A DNA stretch of 64,000 bases from Perognathus longimembris pacificus (GCF_023159225.1 NC_063175.1:5163255-5227254), one strand, 5' to 3'; counted from the stretch's first letter, positions 10,384-21,902 are shown. Made by a program: numbers and translations. The notes: generated by a model from the letters alone, not told the origin.

Positions 10384-10715
10384 ATTGGTTCCCAGCCTCT
10401 AACAACATTGAGAAGTAGTAGAGTCATTAGGAAGTGAGGCATAATGGGAGATCTTCCAGTTATTGAGTCTTCAAGGAAGATATTAAGACCTGAGTCCCAA
10501 TCTCTTTTCATCTTTCCATCATATCTCACCTATGAGGTGAAAGATTTTGTACTCTTCTCCCATTCCCTCCCATAATGCCCTGTTCTTGCTACAGGCCTAA
10601 AGCAACAAACCAACTAATCATAGGCTGAAATCCTCCAAACTGGGGGCCAAAGTAAACTTTTCCTTTCACAACTTACTTACCTCTGGAATTTCATTATAGT
10701 AACAAATATCCAAGG
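10290..10715 (+). mobile_element. MaLR LTR (MST/ORR1-like), split by (TA)n
   Basis: CTGGTTTGGACAAATGCCCTC, then after a TA array GAATTGGTTCCCAGCCTCTAA and CATTAGGAAGTGAGGCATAAT. Next come ACAGGCCTAAAGCAACAAACC, CTAATCATAGGCTGAAATCC and CCAAAGTAAACTTTTCC near the end. This order matches non-autonomous MaLR LTRs. No internal sequence is attached, so it is probably a solo LTR. Confidence 0.75.
10327..10378. repeat. (TA)n microsatellite inside MaLR LTR
   Basis: About 25 TA units with one TACA interruption. Confidence 0.93.
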
Positions 10716-12522
10716 GTGAATCTTGCCATAATTTAAAATTATTTCAGTTGTTCTAGATTTGAACTATGTCAGGAAAACTGTTCTGGAGATATGTTTTTCT
10801 CTTCTCTTTTCCACTGAAGTTCTTCAACAAGTTATAATCAACTCTGACACTCAAATGCTTATGCTGATGGATTTGTGACAAGGTCTGGCTTTGAGGTTTA
10901 ATTTGCCTCTACAACTATGCCAAAGGTGATTATAGTCCTATGAGATTTCTTAGGAGACATAAGAAAAAAATAAATGTCTTATGTAAGTGTTTTGGTCATA
11001 GAACTTTTTATGAAATTTGAGATTCCCATGCACATTTTGAGTTACATAATTATTTCTCTGACTATAGGTTTATTAAAAAAGAGTCCCCTTGATGGTTCTG
11101 TTGCTGTGATTTCATGCTGTGCCCTTGCTGCAGAGGTGGAGAGCTGTGCACCGGCTCTGTGCTTCCCACCTTCTCATTTAAAAATAAACCTCTAAAGAAT
11201 GCAAATGCATTAGCTTAACATTTCATTAATAATTTCAATGCAAAAAAGCACCAGAAATATGAAATCACCCACATAGAATGTGTTATGTTCCTTAGTTCCT
11301 GTTATATTTGTAAAAAATGGTTCTTAATTTAGAAAGGAAAGATTCAAATTATCAAAGTAGTATTCATCAGAAAAAAATGATAAGTTAACTTTGACTTGGA
11401 AATTTCTGGAATTTAAGAGAAAAAAATGTAGAAAAAAATCAATCAGTAGGTAGTCCTATGCTTGATGTAAACTAAATATAAGTATTACGTTTTTCAATAA
11501 ATATCACCATGAACTTATTGCTCTTTAAGCTTATCATATAATAATAGAACACTGTGACCAATCCTATGCTATTTTATTAATGATACTTTATTTGGGACAA
11601 TGCATCATATAAAAGTTAAATTTACTCTAAACACAAGTATACAACCTAAAAAATGAATCTGAATAGTTTCTCTACATAGAGTAGGGAAGGCACTACACAT
11701 AGTCTTTACAGTGGCAAATGGGTTCTAAAGTCAAATGGAGGCAGAAGGAAGGATGCTGAGAAAGTCTCAGTTTTACTTGGAGTCTTTTTACCTGAATTAG
11801 GATAAAAGGAAGGAAGGCAATGGTCTCTTCTCCCTTAAGAACTGAAGGCAACCAAATCTACAGGGAGATGTACATTTGCACATTTGCTTGTGAACTACTT
11901 TGGTTTGGAATCCCTCAGAAAGGTCCTTAGGGCTCGAACGCAGTGGCTTAGAAAGCCAGGCTCTTGCCATCCACATTCCACATGCCTGGCCCAAGGGCCC
12001 TGCACATCGGGGAGTTTAAGGAAGCTTTAACAGATAAGTTCAATTTGGATGAGTTCAATATGGTACGCTCTCATTATTTTTCCCAATCATAATTATTTTT
12101 AAATATGGAATTCTTGACAGTTTTCTAGTATATGTGGTATAAAGTTACCTGTCAATAATGAAAGTCAGCAAGGCAGGGCAAAAACAAAAAAGACCAATTA
12201 TACAGGCAGCTTTAAAGGGAAAAACCTCAGTTTTATGCTACCTAGTATCCCCATGTTATTGGATAATGGATTCACAGACTTTAGTAATTTGGAGTATTCA
12301 GTCCTTATCAGAAAGTCTGTCCCACACCTCTCTTCAAGGGTAAGCTGTCACTCATAATAAAAGTCTCTTTTCCTACTGTGCTTTCCTTTGCCTATTTGTT
12401 CTCCTCCTCTCACTGGTGGGATGGTGTTCTAGTTTAAAACACTGTGCCCCCCAAATTAAAGTTATTCTGATGTCATTACATCTCCTGATTACTGAAACTG
12501 TGGTCTTCACTTCAGGGGTGTT
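10716..12522. other. Repeat-poor AT-rich DNA
   Basis: About 1.8 kb without a recognisable young repeat. No exon-like frame longer than 73 codons and no RNA gene seen. Confidence 0.5.
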
Positions 12523-12532
12523 CAGAAAAATG

Positions 12533-12742
12533 TTTGTTTGTTTTTTTTTGGCCAGTCCTGGGGCTTGGACTCAGGGCCTGAGCACTGTCCCTGGCTTCTT
12601 TTTTCTCAAGGCTAGCACTCTGCCACTTGAGCCACAGCGCCACTTCTGGCCGTTTTCTATATATGTGGTGCTGGGGAATCGAACCCAGGGCTTCATGTAT
12701 ATGAGGCAAGCATTCTTGCCACTAGGCCATATTCCCAGCCCA
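12533..12742 (-). mobile_element. Dimeric ID-type SINE with 10-bp TSD
   Basis: Poly(T), GCCAGTCCTGGGGCTTGGAC, AGGCTAGCACTCTGCCACTTG, TGGTGCTGGGGAATCGAACC (B box of left monomer), ending CCATATTCCCAGCCC. TSD CAGAAAAATG at 12523-12532 and 12743-12752. The open frames of 65-123 codons on both strands across this segment are SINE translations. Confidence 0.95.
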
Positions 12743-12758
12743 CAGAAAAATGATATTG

Positions 12759-12870
12759 TAGCTGGGCATGGTAGTATGCACCTGTAATCCCAGCAGTCAG
12801 AAGGCTGAAGCAGGAGGGTTGTGCATTTGAAAGGACATCCTGGGTTGGTTACCATAATCTGGTCAAGAAA
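12759..12870 (+). mobile_element. B1-like 7SL SINE monomer
   Basis: GCTGGGCATGGTAGTATGCAC, CTGTAATCCCAGCAGTCAGAA, GGCTGAAGCAGGAGG and the more variable distal half. No tRNA-like right half is present. Confidence 0.82.
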
Positions 12871-13515
12871 GAAGGGAGAAAGTGATACTTCAGCGTATAA
12901 GCCATGTACTTTGGCATTTTTGAGCAGTATCTATGAATTAAAGGAAATTGGAAAAGTACAGAATCAAGATCTCTCTAACCTTCCTTGTCCTCTTGAAGTG
13001 CAGGAAGGTCTCTGGAGTTCTTTCATTTGGGCTGAATGAAGTTCTTCCAAAAAAAGAAAAAGGTAATTGTCTTAGATGCCATCTCTAAAATCTCATTAAC
13101 AAAGGAAAATTAATCATGAAGAAGAGACTTAGAGTCACCACCACCCCCACACAGACTTTGCATCTGTTTTTCTGAAGACAGCTCCAAGTCATTGCCTGAA
13201 GCAGTTTGTCTCCATAACAAGGAAGGAGTTATACCTTTCACTTTCCCTGTAACTTGTAGCCATCTTCCCCAGATCCCAGGTGAGCTTTGCCCCAATCTGT
13301 TGACATTAAGAGGCAACCTAAAAGATTCCCTTGCTGGGCCTTGAATTGACTAAAAGTTTCCCAACTCTGTTTCTATGTCCTTCCATCTGAGCTATTCTCT
13401 GTTGGTTTCAATAGGCATGGGTTTCAGGAAAGAGAAGGTACAATGACAAACACCTGGTATGGAAGACAAACTGCCCCTCCAACAGGCAATTACTCTTTTA
13501 TGAAAGAACATAGCC
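12871..13515. other. Unassigned non-coding DNA
   Basis: No repeat family or exon recognised. Confidence 0.45.
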
Positions 13516-13519
13516 AATA

Positions 13520-13605
13520 TTTTTTGGATGTCATTCTGGAGTTTGCATTCAAAGCCTCACATCATTGCTAGGCTTCCACTCTGTCACTTAAGCCACAGGT
13601 TAAGC
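13520..13605 (-). mobile_element. Degenerate SINE right-half fragment
   Basis: GCATTCAAAGCCTCACATCA, TTGCTAGGCTTCCACTCTGTC and ACTTAAGCCACAGG resemble the right half of the local SINEs on the minus strand, heavily decayed. Confidence 0.55.
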
Positions 13606-13649
13606 CCTGTTTGGGACTGGTTATTTTGGCAATAGGATCTTGTGTCTTC

Positions 13650-13893
13650 CGCCCCCACCACCTCCCCCTGTCCCCAGGCCCAAGCTTAAGCCATGGTTGT
13701 CCAGGCTTCCCATCATTGCTGGATCATGTTTGGCTCTCTTGCTCAGAGCTGGCATTTTACTCCCAGAGCCACATCTCCAGTCCAGCCTTTTGTTGGATAA
13801 TTGGAGATGGAGTCTTACAGACTCTTCTACTTGGGCAGTCTTCAAACTGCTATCCTCTGATTCTCAGCCTCTGGAATAAATAGAATTACTAAG
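13650..13893 (-). mobile_element. Composite SINE, diverged, minus strand
   Basis: CTCAGAGCTGGCATTTTACTC, CCAGAGCCACATCTCCAGTC, a GGATAATTGGAGATGGAGTC linker, CTTGGGCAGTCTTCAAACTG and CTGATTCTCAGCCTCTGG. The poly(T) is replaced by a C-rich CACCACCTCCCCCTG stretch. Confidence 0.75.
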
Positions 13894-13947
13894 TCATCCA
13901 GAGCCCGCTTCTGGGTGTTTTATATATGGCTTAAAAACATCTCCATA

Positions 13948-14170
13948 GGGGCTGGGAATATGGCCTAGTGGTAGAATGTTCGCCTCATATACATGAAGCC
14001 CTGGGTTCGATTCCTCAGCACCATATACATAGAAAAGGCCAGAAGTGGCACTTGTGGCTCAAGTGGTAGAATGCTAGCCTTGAGCAAAAAGAAGCTAGGG
14101 ACGGTGCTCAGGCCCTGAGTTCAAGCCCCAGGATTGGCAAAAAAAAAAAAAAAAGAGAGAGAGAAGAAAC
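13948..14170 (+). mobile_element. Dimeric ID-type SINE with 15-bp TSD
   Basis: Left monomer GGGGCTGGGAATATGGCCTAG with B box GGGTTCGATTCC. Right monomer TGTGGCTCAAGTGGTAGAATG to GAGTTCAAGCCCCAGGATTGG. A-tail with GA units. TSD AAAAACATCTCCATA at 13933-13947 and 14171-14185 (one change). Confidence 0.96.
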
Positions 14171-14189
14171 AAAAACATCTCTATAACTA

Positions 14190-14700
14190 AGTTACAGAGT
14201 ATTGTCAATGTGACAAAGGTTGCACAACTACTAAGGATGGATGTACAGATTCCAACTATGATCTACCATGCCTCACTCTCCTAACTGCTGCTGTGTTTTA
14301 TAGTTATGACTTTGAAGCGTTCCACCAGGCACCTTCCTGCAAGGAACCCTCGCAGATTTTGAGATTGTCTTAATTGTTGCCATGGTTTTAGTATTCTGCT
14401 CTGGTGAAACTTTCTTGCTTGCCTAATTTTGACCCTTTCTAATCCAAGCTTACTTTTCATAAAGTTTCTCTTGTGTGCTTCTCACTTGTGCCTTCCTGTG
14501 CCCTGTAGGTCCTGTAGGTCTAATGTCCTCTCTGTGATTTCACTTCATTAGTTGTAAAGTCTAAGACCTGGATGAGTGTCTTGTCATATACACTGGTGTG
14601 GTCTTTCAATATTTGTATTATTTTGTTTGCAACATCCTAGAAGTTTTATTGCTTAAGTTGCTTTTCAATGTTTCTCCTCCCTTTTTTCCCCTTTTGTTGG
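14190..14700. other. Unassigned non-coding DNA
   Basis: No recognisable element. A short direct repeat of CCTGTAGGT occurs near 14503-14519. Confidence 0.45.
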
Positions 14701-14711
14701 TTTGTTGGTTT

Positions 14712-14906
14712 GTTTTCCCTGAGCTGTTTTTGCTCAAAGCTAGAGCTCTACTATTTGAGCCACAGTATCACTTCCTGCTTTTTGATGTTTAATTGGAGAT
14801 AAGAGTCTCACAGACTTTCCTGCTTGGGCAGGCTTTGAACCATGATCCTAAGAACTCAGCCTCCTGAGTATTTATGAGTACAGATGTAAGCCACCAGCAC
14901 CCAGCT
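14712..14906 (-). mobile_element. Composite SINE, minus strand
   Basis: CTCAAAGCTAGAGCTCTACTA, TTGAGCCACAGTATCACTTCC, TTAATTGGAGATAAGAGTCTC, CTTTGAACCATGATCCTAAG and GTAAGCCACCAGCACCCAGC. Confidence 0.88.
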
Positions 14907-14990
14907 TCAATATTTCATTCTTTTTTTTTTTACATTATTTACTTGGGTAATTTTAGGAAATAGTAGCATTCTACATAAAGAATTTCAACA

Positions 14991-15221
14991 GGCCTAGCAC
15001 AGATGGCTCACATCTGTAATTCTAACTATTTAGATCTGAGGATCATGATTCAAAGCCAGCCCAAGCAGGAAAAGTCTCCAAGACTCTTATCTCTAATTAA
15101 TTACCAAAAAAGGAAAAAAGCTGGAAGTGGCGCTATAGCTCAAGTGGTACAGCACCAGGCTTGAGCAAAGCAAGCTCAAGGACAGCACCCAGGCTCCGAG
15201 TCCAAGCCCCAGGAACTTTGC
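14991..15221 (+). mobile_element. Composite SINE
   Basis: CACAGATGGCTCACATCTGTA, AGATCTGAGGATCATGATTC, GACTCTTATCTCTAATTAAT, GCTATAGCTCAAGTGGTACAG, ending AGTCCAAGCCCCAGGAAC. Confidence 0.88.
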
Positions 15222-15427
15222 CAAAATGATTTCTAAACAGAATCTTCCATCTGGAGAAGAACTGGGTGAGTCTTTCAAATCTGGAACACTTCTTTTAGTT
15301 TGAGCATCTCATTAATTATTTTTTTTTACTTCTACTTTTTCTAGGCACAGCTTTCCTGTGTCTCCTCTAATTGAAACCAGTTTTGTTGCTTTGTCTCTTG
15401 AGTTTTCATCTTATTCTATTTTTTACT

Positions 15428-15730
15428 TTAAAAAAAATTGGTACTAATTTTGAACCTCGAGTCTTGTGCTTGCTAGCCTTGAGTTCTACTACTTGACACT
15501 TGTTGTTCAGTGGTTATTTTCAGGATAAGGTCTTATTTTTGGTGCTCAAGCCTGTGACTGAACTGAGATCCACGTACTCCGGGATCATAGACACCCCTCT
15601 CCCCCATGTCCAACTTCCCTCCATTGAGACAATCTTGTGGACTCTTCTTCCCAGGATAGCCTCAAACCATGATTTACCCATTCTCAGCCTCCAAAGTAGG
15701 CAGGATAACAGGCATGAGCCACTGGCATGC
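15428..15730 (-). mobile_element. Composite SINE, expanded and diverged, minus strand
   Basis: Right-half traces (AACCTCGAGTCTTGTGCTTG, CTAGCCTTGAGTTCTACTAC) are followed by an atypical C-rich insert near 15590-15620. The 7SL-like part follows: ATAGCCTCAAACCATGATTT, CTCAGCCTCCAAAGTAGGC and CATGAGCCACTGGCATGC. Longer than its relatives, so it is possibly two fused insertions. Confidence 0.65.
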
Positions 15731-16160
15731 AGCTCTATCTCTTATGGTTTTGTTTTACTTTCTGGGAAAGCAATTACTCAGAGCCTTTAGCTAGTTCTCT
15801 TCTGTGTTCACTTGTACTGATGCACCCAACGTTAAAATCTTCTGTTAGCTCCATTTTTTCCAAGCACTATTTCAGCAGTTTCTTCATCTCTTGTCTCAAT
15901 GCTCCAGCCCCTTCCTCCATGGTTATGCATTTTTCCTAGACCCAAGTGGAAGAGGGAGGAAGGACTTGAGTGTTATGAAACAATCATCAACTTTCGCTAA
16001 AGCTACTTGTGTTCAGTACAGCATCTTCCCTCCATCGAGAACCCCAAAATGGCAGTGAACATGTATCTTCTCCTTGCCCTAATGATTGTTTGAATTTTAC
16101 ATACATCTGAATTCAGAAAAATAAAGCTATTATTCTTTCATTGGAAGATATGAGTGATAA
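15731..16160. other. Unassigned non-coding DNA
   Basis: No recognisable repeat, exon or RNA gene. Confidence 0.45.
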
Positions 16161-16164
16161 TAAC

Positions 16165-16335
16165 AAAAAGAAGCATTGTTTACCCCTTCTATGTTCCTGG
16201 AACTCTTTTAGATACCGCATCTATTATCTTATGTAAGTCTCAAAATGATCAGATGAGATTGGTGTGATTGCTACATGACTATATTACAGATGAGAAAACC
16301 AAGGTTCTGAGTTCAGAAATGGATTCAGTATCATA
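16165..16335 (-). mobile_element. MIR element, minus strand
   Basis: TGTTCCTGGAACTCTTTTAGA, ATCTATTATCTTATGTAAGTC, TCAAAATGATCAGATGAGATT and TATTACAGATGAGAAAACCAA, GGTTCTGAG follow the reverse complement of the MIR 3' part. Confidence 0.8.
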
Positions 16336-16867
16336 AATCTTTAATCATAGGAGCAGGTTGAGTAAGCAGAGGACCTTGTTCAATTCTAGATTTCATTTAA
16401 GAGCTTTTTAGACATAATAATGTAATATTTTTATCTCAACTTAAATGGATATGCATACATCATCAATGACATCAGTACAAATGGAGTTTTCAAGGAAAAG
16501 CTTGAGACTAATCTCAACAGAGATTATCTAGAACAAAAGTTGTAAGCCATAAATTATATGCACCCCACTACATGTGCCCATTATATGCTCCCTACCTTTT
16601 CAGTGTGAGAGGTGGAAGGGAGCATTCTCTCTTACCTGGAGTCCTCAGACTTTTTGGGAAAACTTGAAAATTACTTACTGGGGGAACAGGGCTTTAATTC
16701 CTCTCACAGTTTTATACTTTTACCACTAAAATTCAAAGTGCACAATGGTGGCAGATAAACAGCAAAATCTCTATTCCTTCCTCTATATAGGCCTTTGCAA
16801 AGTAACTTTGTAACTTTGCTGATTGATCAGTAAGTAGATTGTTGTTTTTTTTTCCTATGCCTTAACA

Positions 16868-17225
16868 TTGGATGTGGCTTGTTATTTGTTCCTGCTAACA
16901 AAATAAGCCGGAAGTGGAAGTGCCTGTTCCAGCCCTTGCAGGCATCCTCCCTTCCACTTGGACTCCTGCCTGGGCCTAGCTAACTGCCAAGGGCAAGCCA
17001 CCACAGAGCACAGAGCCAAGTCACCCACTTCTTGCAGCCAAGAACAGGCACTGGAGTGAGCCCAGCCAAGAATAAAAGAAGAGCCACATACAGACCCACA
17101 TCTGAGTACCCTACAGTATGCTCCTCGAATCTCAGGCAACATTTAGGGCTCACGGAGCTGAGAGATAAGTAAGTAGTTGTTGTTTTGAAGTGGTTTGTAA
17201 TGCAGCATTACTGGGGTAATGGTGA
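16868..17225 (+). mobile_element. MLT1-like MaLR LTR remnant
   Basis: Starts TGGATGTGGCTTGTTATTTG and CTGCTAACAAAATAAGCCGGA. A GC-richer middle follows. The end is AGTAAGTAGTTGTTGTTTTGA, AGTGGTTTGTAATGCAGCATT, ACTGGGGTAATGG, the typical MLT1 terminus layout. The 86-codon minus-strand frame inside is not a gene. Confidence 0.65.
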
Positions 17226-18100
17226 AATGTTGCAAAGGCCAAAGAATTATGCCTGGAATGTCAAGGACTGTCTATATGGCTTCAAATTGAAGAGGGTTTT
17301 TTGTTGTTGTTGTTTGGTTGGGGTTTTTTTTAGTCTCTAGACTAAGGAAACTCCTGAGACTGATCCAGCATCCTTCCTAAATCACCTCTGTGCCTTTCTA
17401 CTGTTGTGCCAGTGCCAGCGTGAGCTGCCATTCTTCTTGGGGAAGCCAGACTTAAGCCATATCCATAGCAGAGTACTTTCTTTCTCTCTTGCCCCTGGAA
17501 TCTAACACTGAAGCATTGACTTGTCAAGCAATGAAAAAATATTCACATTAACCACAGTTTTCACAAATTCAGTTTAAAGTAAACATAGCATTTGTCCAGT
17601 TCTCTTCTAGGGCATTTCAAGAAATGTTATCAAGGACATATTTATTTCTTACATGTTAATTTAGACACCCAGACAAAAGCTCAAAACCATCTTGGTAGAA
17701 ATTATTCTCTTTTAATATTCATTGTCATTTCTTTTATCAGGAACTACTTATTTTCCAGAGACATGACTACTGAGGACAAAAATTACTTCGCTTGGTCTCC
17801 ACTATAGCCAAGCCCTACTATACAGTGATAAATAGTCCACTGAGGTTAAAATCAACCAAATTGGGAGAAAGGAAAATTATGTTTATTTGGAGTTCATTTG
17901 AGCTGCATTCTGTGAAGACTCAGCTGTAAACAGGCTCTAAAATGTGCTTTAACCCAACTAAATAAGTACCAGGAAATGGGTACTTGCAAGAGGGCAGGGT
18001 GGGACCAAAGGGAGAGGTATAGAAGAGTAAAAGGGGGAAGGGAGAATGGAGGCAAGAATCCATTGGACACATCACAGACAGAAATAAGAAATACAAGGGA
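17226..18100. other. Unassigned non-coding DNA
   Basis: No recognisable element apart from a TTG-rich run near 17299-17330. Confidence 0.45.
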
Positions 18101-18102
18101 AG

Positions 18103-18355
18103 GGGTGGGTTGACATCGGGTGAAGATGTTGAAGTGGTACACAGATCAAGATGCTTTATATACATGATCTGCTTTGTGAAATGGCAAAAAAAAATCCAAT
18201 ACATAACCTAAAATTAAGACAAGTAAGAGAAAAGGTGGGTTGAAAGGGTGGGTGAGAATGTTGAAAGGAGTAACATTGATCAAGATGCACTGTATTCATA
18301 AACTGCTTCCATGAATGGCAACATCTTTGTACAATTACATAAAAATATTTTAAAA
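18103..18355 (+). mobile_element. Two adjacent copies of an old L1 3' UTR segment
   Basis: GGTGGGTTGA..GATCAAGATGC occurs at 18103-18187 and again at 18233-18332. The second is followed by TTTGTACAATTACATAAAAA. The pattern GATCAAGATGCA..TTTGTACA recurs at 28680 and 60830 and resembles the 3' UTR end of old eutherian L1s. Confidence 0.6.
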
Positions 18356-18359
18356 TGTT

Positions 18360-19079
18360 TGCTTTGGGTTTTTCAAAATGGCAACTTGGTTGTAGCTTGA
18401 AACCATTATGGGAAGGGCTACTAATGTTACTTGTCAAGCAGGAATTAGGATGGGTGCTGGCAAAATGGCAAACTGTCTGTAGAAAAGGATTGGTCGCAGT
18501 CTTCATCCCCGAGTAGACTGAGAGAGAAGCCTGTTGTGTAAAGGTTAGCAGAGGTCAATAAACAATGTTTCCAGAAACTTCTGCTTTGTTCAGATGCAGA
18601 AGTATTTGAGACCTGATTTAGCAATGCTTCCAGACTCCCTATGAAGTTACTTCATTTTTTTATTTTCTTCCTTGCCAAGACCATTGGGATAAACACTATG
18701 TTCTAGTTCTCCATGCTTTCTCCCTCCACTGGCCAGACTGAAAATCTGGGCAGTCATCTTCAATGGTGACAAGAGCAATACTCCAGCTATTGAAGCAACA
18801 AGACAGAAAGAATCTACCCATAGCCCCAGGATGAGAAACCAGGGAGCAAATGGGCACCTCGAGGCCACTAAATAAAAGACAAACACATTTTTCTACCTTT
18901 GAAATAAAGTTCAGTTTGGGCTCCTCTTTCCTAAAACTGTACATATATCCTAATACCCTAATTCTTACCTCAGTGTTTCAGAGATTTCTTACTAGTTTTT
19001 GTATTTTATTTTCTAATGTCTTTTACGAGAGAATATCTGTGCCAAATTTTTGTTTGCATTTGGTTTTAGGAAGTATTTT
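18360..19079. other. Unassigned; possible LTR-like piece at 18370-18640
   Basis: AAAATGGCAAC and AAAATGGCAAACTG occur about 100 bp apart, with GGTCAATAAACAATG further on, which is weakly LTR-like. No family can be named and no exon is seen. Confidence 0.25.
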
Positions 19080-19093
19080 AAATCTACCTGCTA

Positions 19094-19315
19094 GGCTGGG
19101 AATATGGCCTAGTGGCAAAAGTGCTTGCCTGGTATACATGAAGCCCTGGATTCGATTCCTCAGCACCACATATTTGAGCCCAGAAGTGGGGCTGTGTTTC
19201 AAGTGGCAGAGTGCTAGCCTTGAGCAAAAAAGAAGCCAGGGACAGTGCTCAGGCCTTGAGTTCAAGTCCCAGGACTGGGAAAAAACAATAACAAAAATAA
19301 TAATAAATAAATAAT
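19094..19315 (+). mobile_element. Dimeric ID-type SINE with 14-bp TSD
   Basis: GGCTGGGAATATGGCCTAGTG to GTTCAAGTCCCAGGACTGGG, then an (AATA)n tail. Perfect TSD AAATCTACCTGCTA at 19080-19093 and 19316-19329. The 154-codon frame at 18850-19314 runs into it and is not a gene. Confidence 0.97.
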
Positions 19316-19542
19316 AAATCTACCTGCTAAAAATCTTGTCAGAGATTGACAGCTTTATTATGTCCATAGTTCCACATGCAATTCCAGGAAGCAAATGGCA
19401 TAAATGCCATCTAAATATTATAATCTATGTTATTATAGCCATGAAATTCACTACCTTTTATCTTCACTTCCTTTAGGTTCTTATGAAATGTTTTGTTTTA
19501 TGGTTCGATGTGATCAATATGATATATTATAAATCCTTTCTT

Positions 19543-19749
19543 TTTTTTTTTTTTTTTGCCAGTCCTGGGCCGTGGACTCAGGGCTTGAGCACCTTCCCTG
19601 GCTTCTTCCCGCTCAAGGCTAGCACTCTGCCACCTGAGCCACAGCGCCCCTTCTGGCCGTTTTCCATTTATGTGGTGCTGGGGAATCGAACCGAGAGCTT
19701 CATGTGTAGGAGGCAAGCACTCTTGCCACTAGGCCATATTCCCAGCCCC
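19543..19749 (-). mobile_element. Dimeric ID-type SINE with 15-bp TSD
   Basis: Poly(T), GCCAGTCCTGGGCCGTGGAC to CTAGGCCATATTCCCAGCCCC. Perfect TSD TATAAATCCTTTCTT at 19528-19542 and 19750-19764. Confidence 0.97.
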
Positions 19750-19764
19750 TATAAATCCTTTCTT

Positions 19765-20930
19765 GAAAAAACAGGGAAAAATATTTAAGAACTCAGTAAA
19801 TGCTAAATAGTATATAATAGACCATAATTTCTACAGGAACTCAGAAGAGTAAGAAATAAGCAGTAAATTTCTCACTTTATGCTCAGAAAACATTTTTACT
19901 GTTTTTCCTTAGGGGGAAATATTTCTCATCAAAATTCTTGAGAAATGTAATATCTAGATCAATTTTTAAGGGTTCAAAATGTCATTGACACTAATGATAT
20001 TCTGAAAAAGTCTGCAGGTAGAATCCTATGAAAATAAAATATTTTCAAATTTATCTGGCCACAGATCTTTGTCTGTAATAGCTTAGACACATTTTCCAGA
20101 AGTTGTACATCTTGAAACATGTTTTAAAAACCTGTTGGTATTAGAAACACATATATAAATTCAAATAAAAAATAAAATAATATCAAATCTAGGCCTGGGT
20201 TTTCAAGGATGGACAGGGTCAAGTAGAGTTCCTGACATTCTTGATAAGTAGAGTCATCAATGTTGTCTAGGCAAAAGAAATCACAAGTAGGACTTCTAGA
20301 ATGTTCTTTCCACTAACATCTCTTAGGCATTACCATGGACTTGGAAACAGTGAAGACCTTGAGCTACAAGGCAGCAGAAACCTGACTGAGCATCTACTAA
20401 CCCTGAGAGTAGAGAGGTGATTGGTAGGCACAGAAGAGTGGCATAGGAAACATGTGTGACTAGGATGTGACCAGTGAGGGGAAGGCTAAACACCAGGGTC
20501 CATGAAAAATGACATCTAAATTCACACAAACTCTAGTTCAAGCTGTCATTGCCAGTAAAGCCTAGGCAAGTGAAAACCCACTAAGGAGGTAGAAACCTAG
20601 AAGAAAAAAAATTAAGATAATTTAGAGTGTGTTTAAATAGTAGCATTTTCTTTATGTTGTACAGTCTGGAATCTTTTACATAAAATGATGACTGGTATAT
20701 GACTAAATAAAATTAATTGGGAATGTAATATACACAAAAGCATAATGGGATATTTTGTTCAGTTAAGGTGATTAGCTCTAGTATGTGTGACCGTTTTTAA
20801 ATGGCTATGGATCAGTAAGAATCATAAATTACTTTTTAAGCCTGTAATCTTTTATCCATTGTAAAAATCCCAAGCCTCAGTGGAAGCTGGATTTTTTTTA
20901 ATTGGAGAGGATGTGTAAAAAGAAGCAAGA
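19765..20930. other. Repeat-poor non-coding DNA
   Basis: About 1.2 kb with no recognisable young repeat. The open frames are short and without motifs. Confidence 0.5.
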
Positions 20931-20934
20931 TTCA

Positions 20935-20985
20935 AGCCAGGCAGAGTAGCACCAGGACTGGCAAAACACAAAACAAAACAACGTA
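20935..20985 (+). mobile_element. SINE 3' end fragment
   Basis: TTCAAGCC, then CACCAGGACTGGCAAAACACA, is the terminal part of the shared SINE right half. It lies immediately upstream of an L1 tail, as at 2600-2641. Confidence 0.6.
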
Positions 20986-21180
20986 AGACAGTGTGCTGTA
21001 AACCAACTGTACAACTCAGGGGAGGGTGGGGAGGAAACCAGGGAAGGGGAAAGGTGGGAAAAAAAATGAAGGCTGAGGTAACAAGTTTGATAAGAAATGT
21101 ACTCACTGCCTTACAAATGAAACTGTAACCCCACTGTATGTTACTTTGACAATAAATAAATAAATTTAAAATAAAAAATC
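20986..21180 (+). mobile_element. L1 3' end, truncated
   Basis: GTGCTGTAAACCAACTGTACA, a GGGGAGGGTGGGGAGG tract, CACTGCCTTACAAATGAAAC and GTTACTTTGACAATAAATAAA. Same subtype as 2641-2843. Confidence 0.85.
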
Positions 21181-21185
21181 TATGA

Positions 21186-21835
21186 AACACCTCACTAATG
21201 TTAGTTTCTATTAGAATCCATTGCTAAGTCTGTCCAGTCCTGAGTTTTTCTTTGTTGGGAGACGTTTTAACTTTTGCTTCAGTTCCATTGCTTTGTTAAA
21301 GATCTATTTAGGTGGTTTACCTCCTCTTGGTGCAACTTAGGTCATATATACTTAGAAATGTGTCTATATTGTTTAGATTTTCTAAGTATTATTTTTACTA
21401 TTCAACATAGGCTTTAGTATTTAATAATAATCTGAATTTCATTGACATTTATTGTGATGTCTCCTTTATTTTCTCTAAAATATTAGTGTTCTCTCTCTTT
21501 CCCTCCTTCCTCCACTTCTTAAACTTAGGCATTTTTTTGCTCACAGCTGGCACTCTATCACTTGAAACACACCATGAATATGGTATTTTGATAATTGGAT
21601 AGTTGATATTGGAGATAGGGTCTCACAGACTTTTCTAACTGAGGTAGTATCAAAATGGCATCCTCATTGTCTCAGCCTTCTGGGTAGCTAGGATTACAGA
21701 CATGAGCCACCAGTGCTTTCCACCTTTCTTTTGGAGAATTTGTTTAAGGTGCTCCAATCTTGTTATGTTTCCAAAGAACCAATTTTTTGTTTCATTGATT
21801 CCTTGCTTTTTTTAACTTTCCAAGAATCACCATAG
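21186..21835 (-). mobile_element. Old L1 ORF2 fragment, minus strand, split by a SINE
   Basis: TTTTGCTTCAGTTCCATTGC, TAGATTTTCTAAGTATTATT and TGATGTCTCCTTTATTTTCT, then after the SINE GAACCAATTTTTTGTTTCAT and TGATTCCTTGC. These match the usual reverse complement of the L1 reverse-transcriptase region. Highly decayed. Confidence 0.6.
21531..21716 (-). mobile_element. Composite SINE, minus strand
   Basis: GCTCACAGCTGGCACTCTATC, a TTGGAGATAGGGTCTCACAGA linker, CTCAGCCTTCTGGGTAGCTAG and CATGAGCCACCAGTGC. Confidence 0.85.
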
Positions 21836-21842
21836 TGTCTAG

Positions 21843-21890
<48 letters not shown>

Positions 21891-21902
21891 CACACACACA
21901 CG
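21843..21902. repeat. (CA)n microsatellite
   Basis: About 28 CA units with one CCCCAC interruption. It sits where the L1 3' UTR normally has its TA-rich run. Confidence 0.96.

Noticed and set aside
18850..19314. 154-codon plus-strand frame
   Set aside because: Its second half is the dimeric SINE at 19094-19315, and the first half has no homology or motif.
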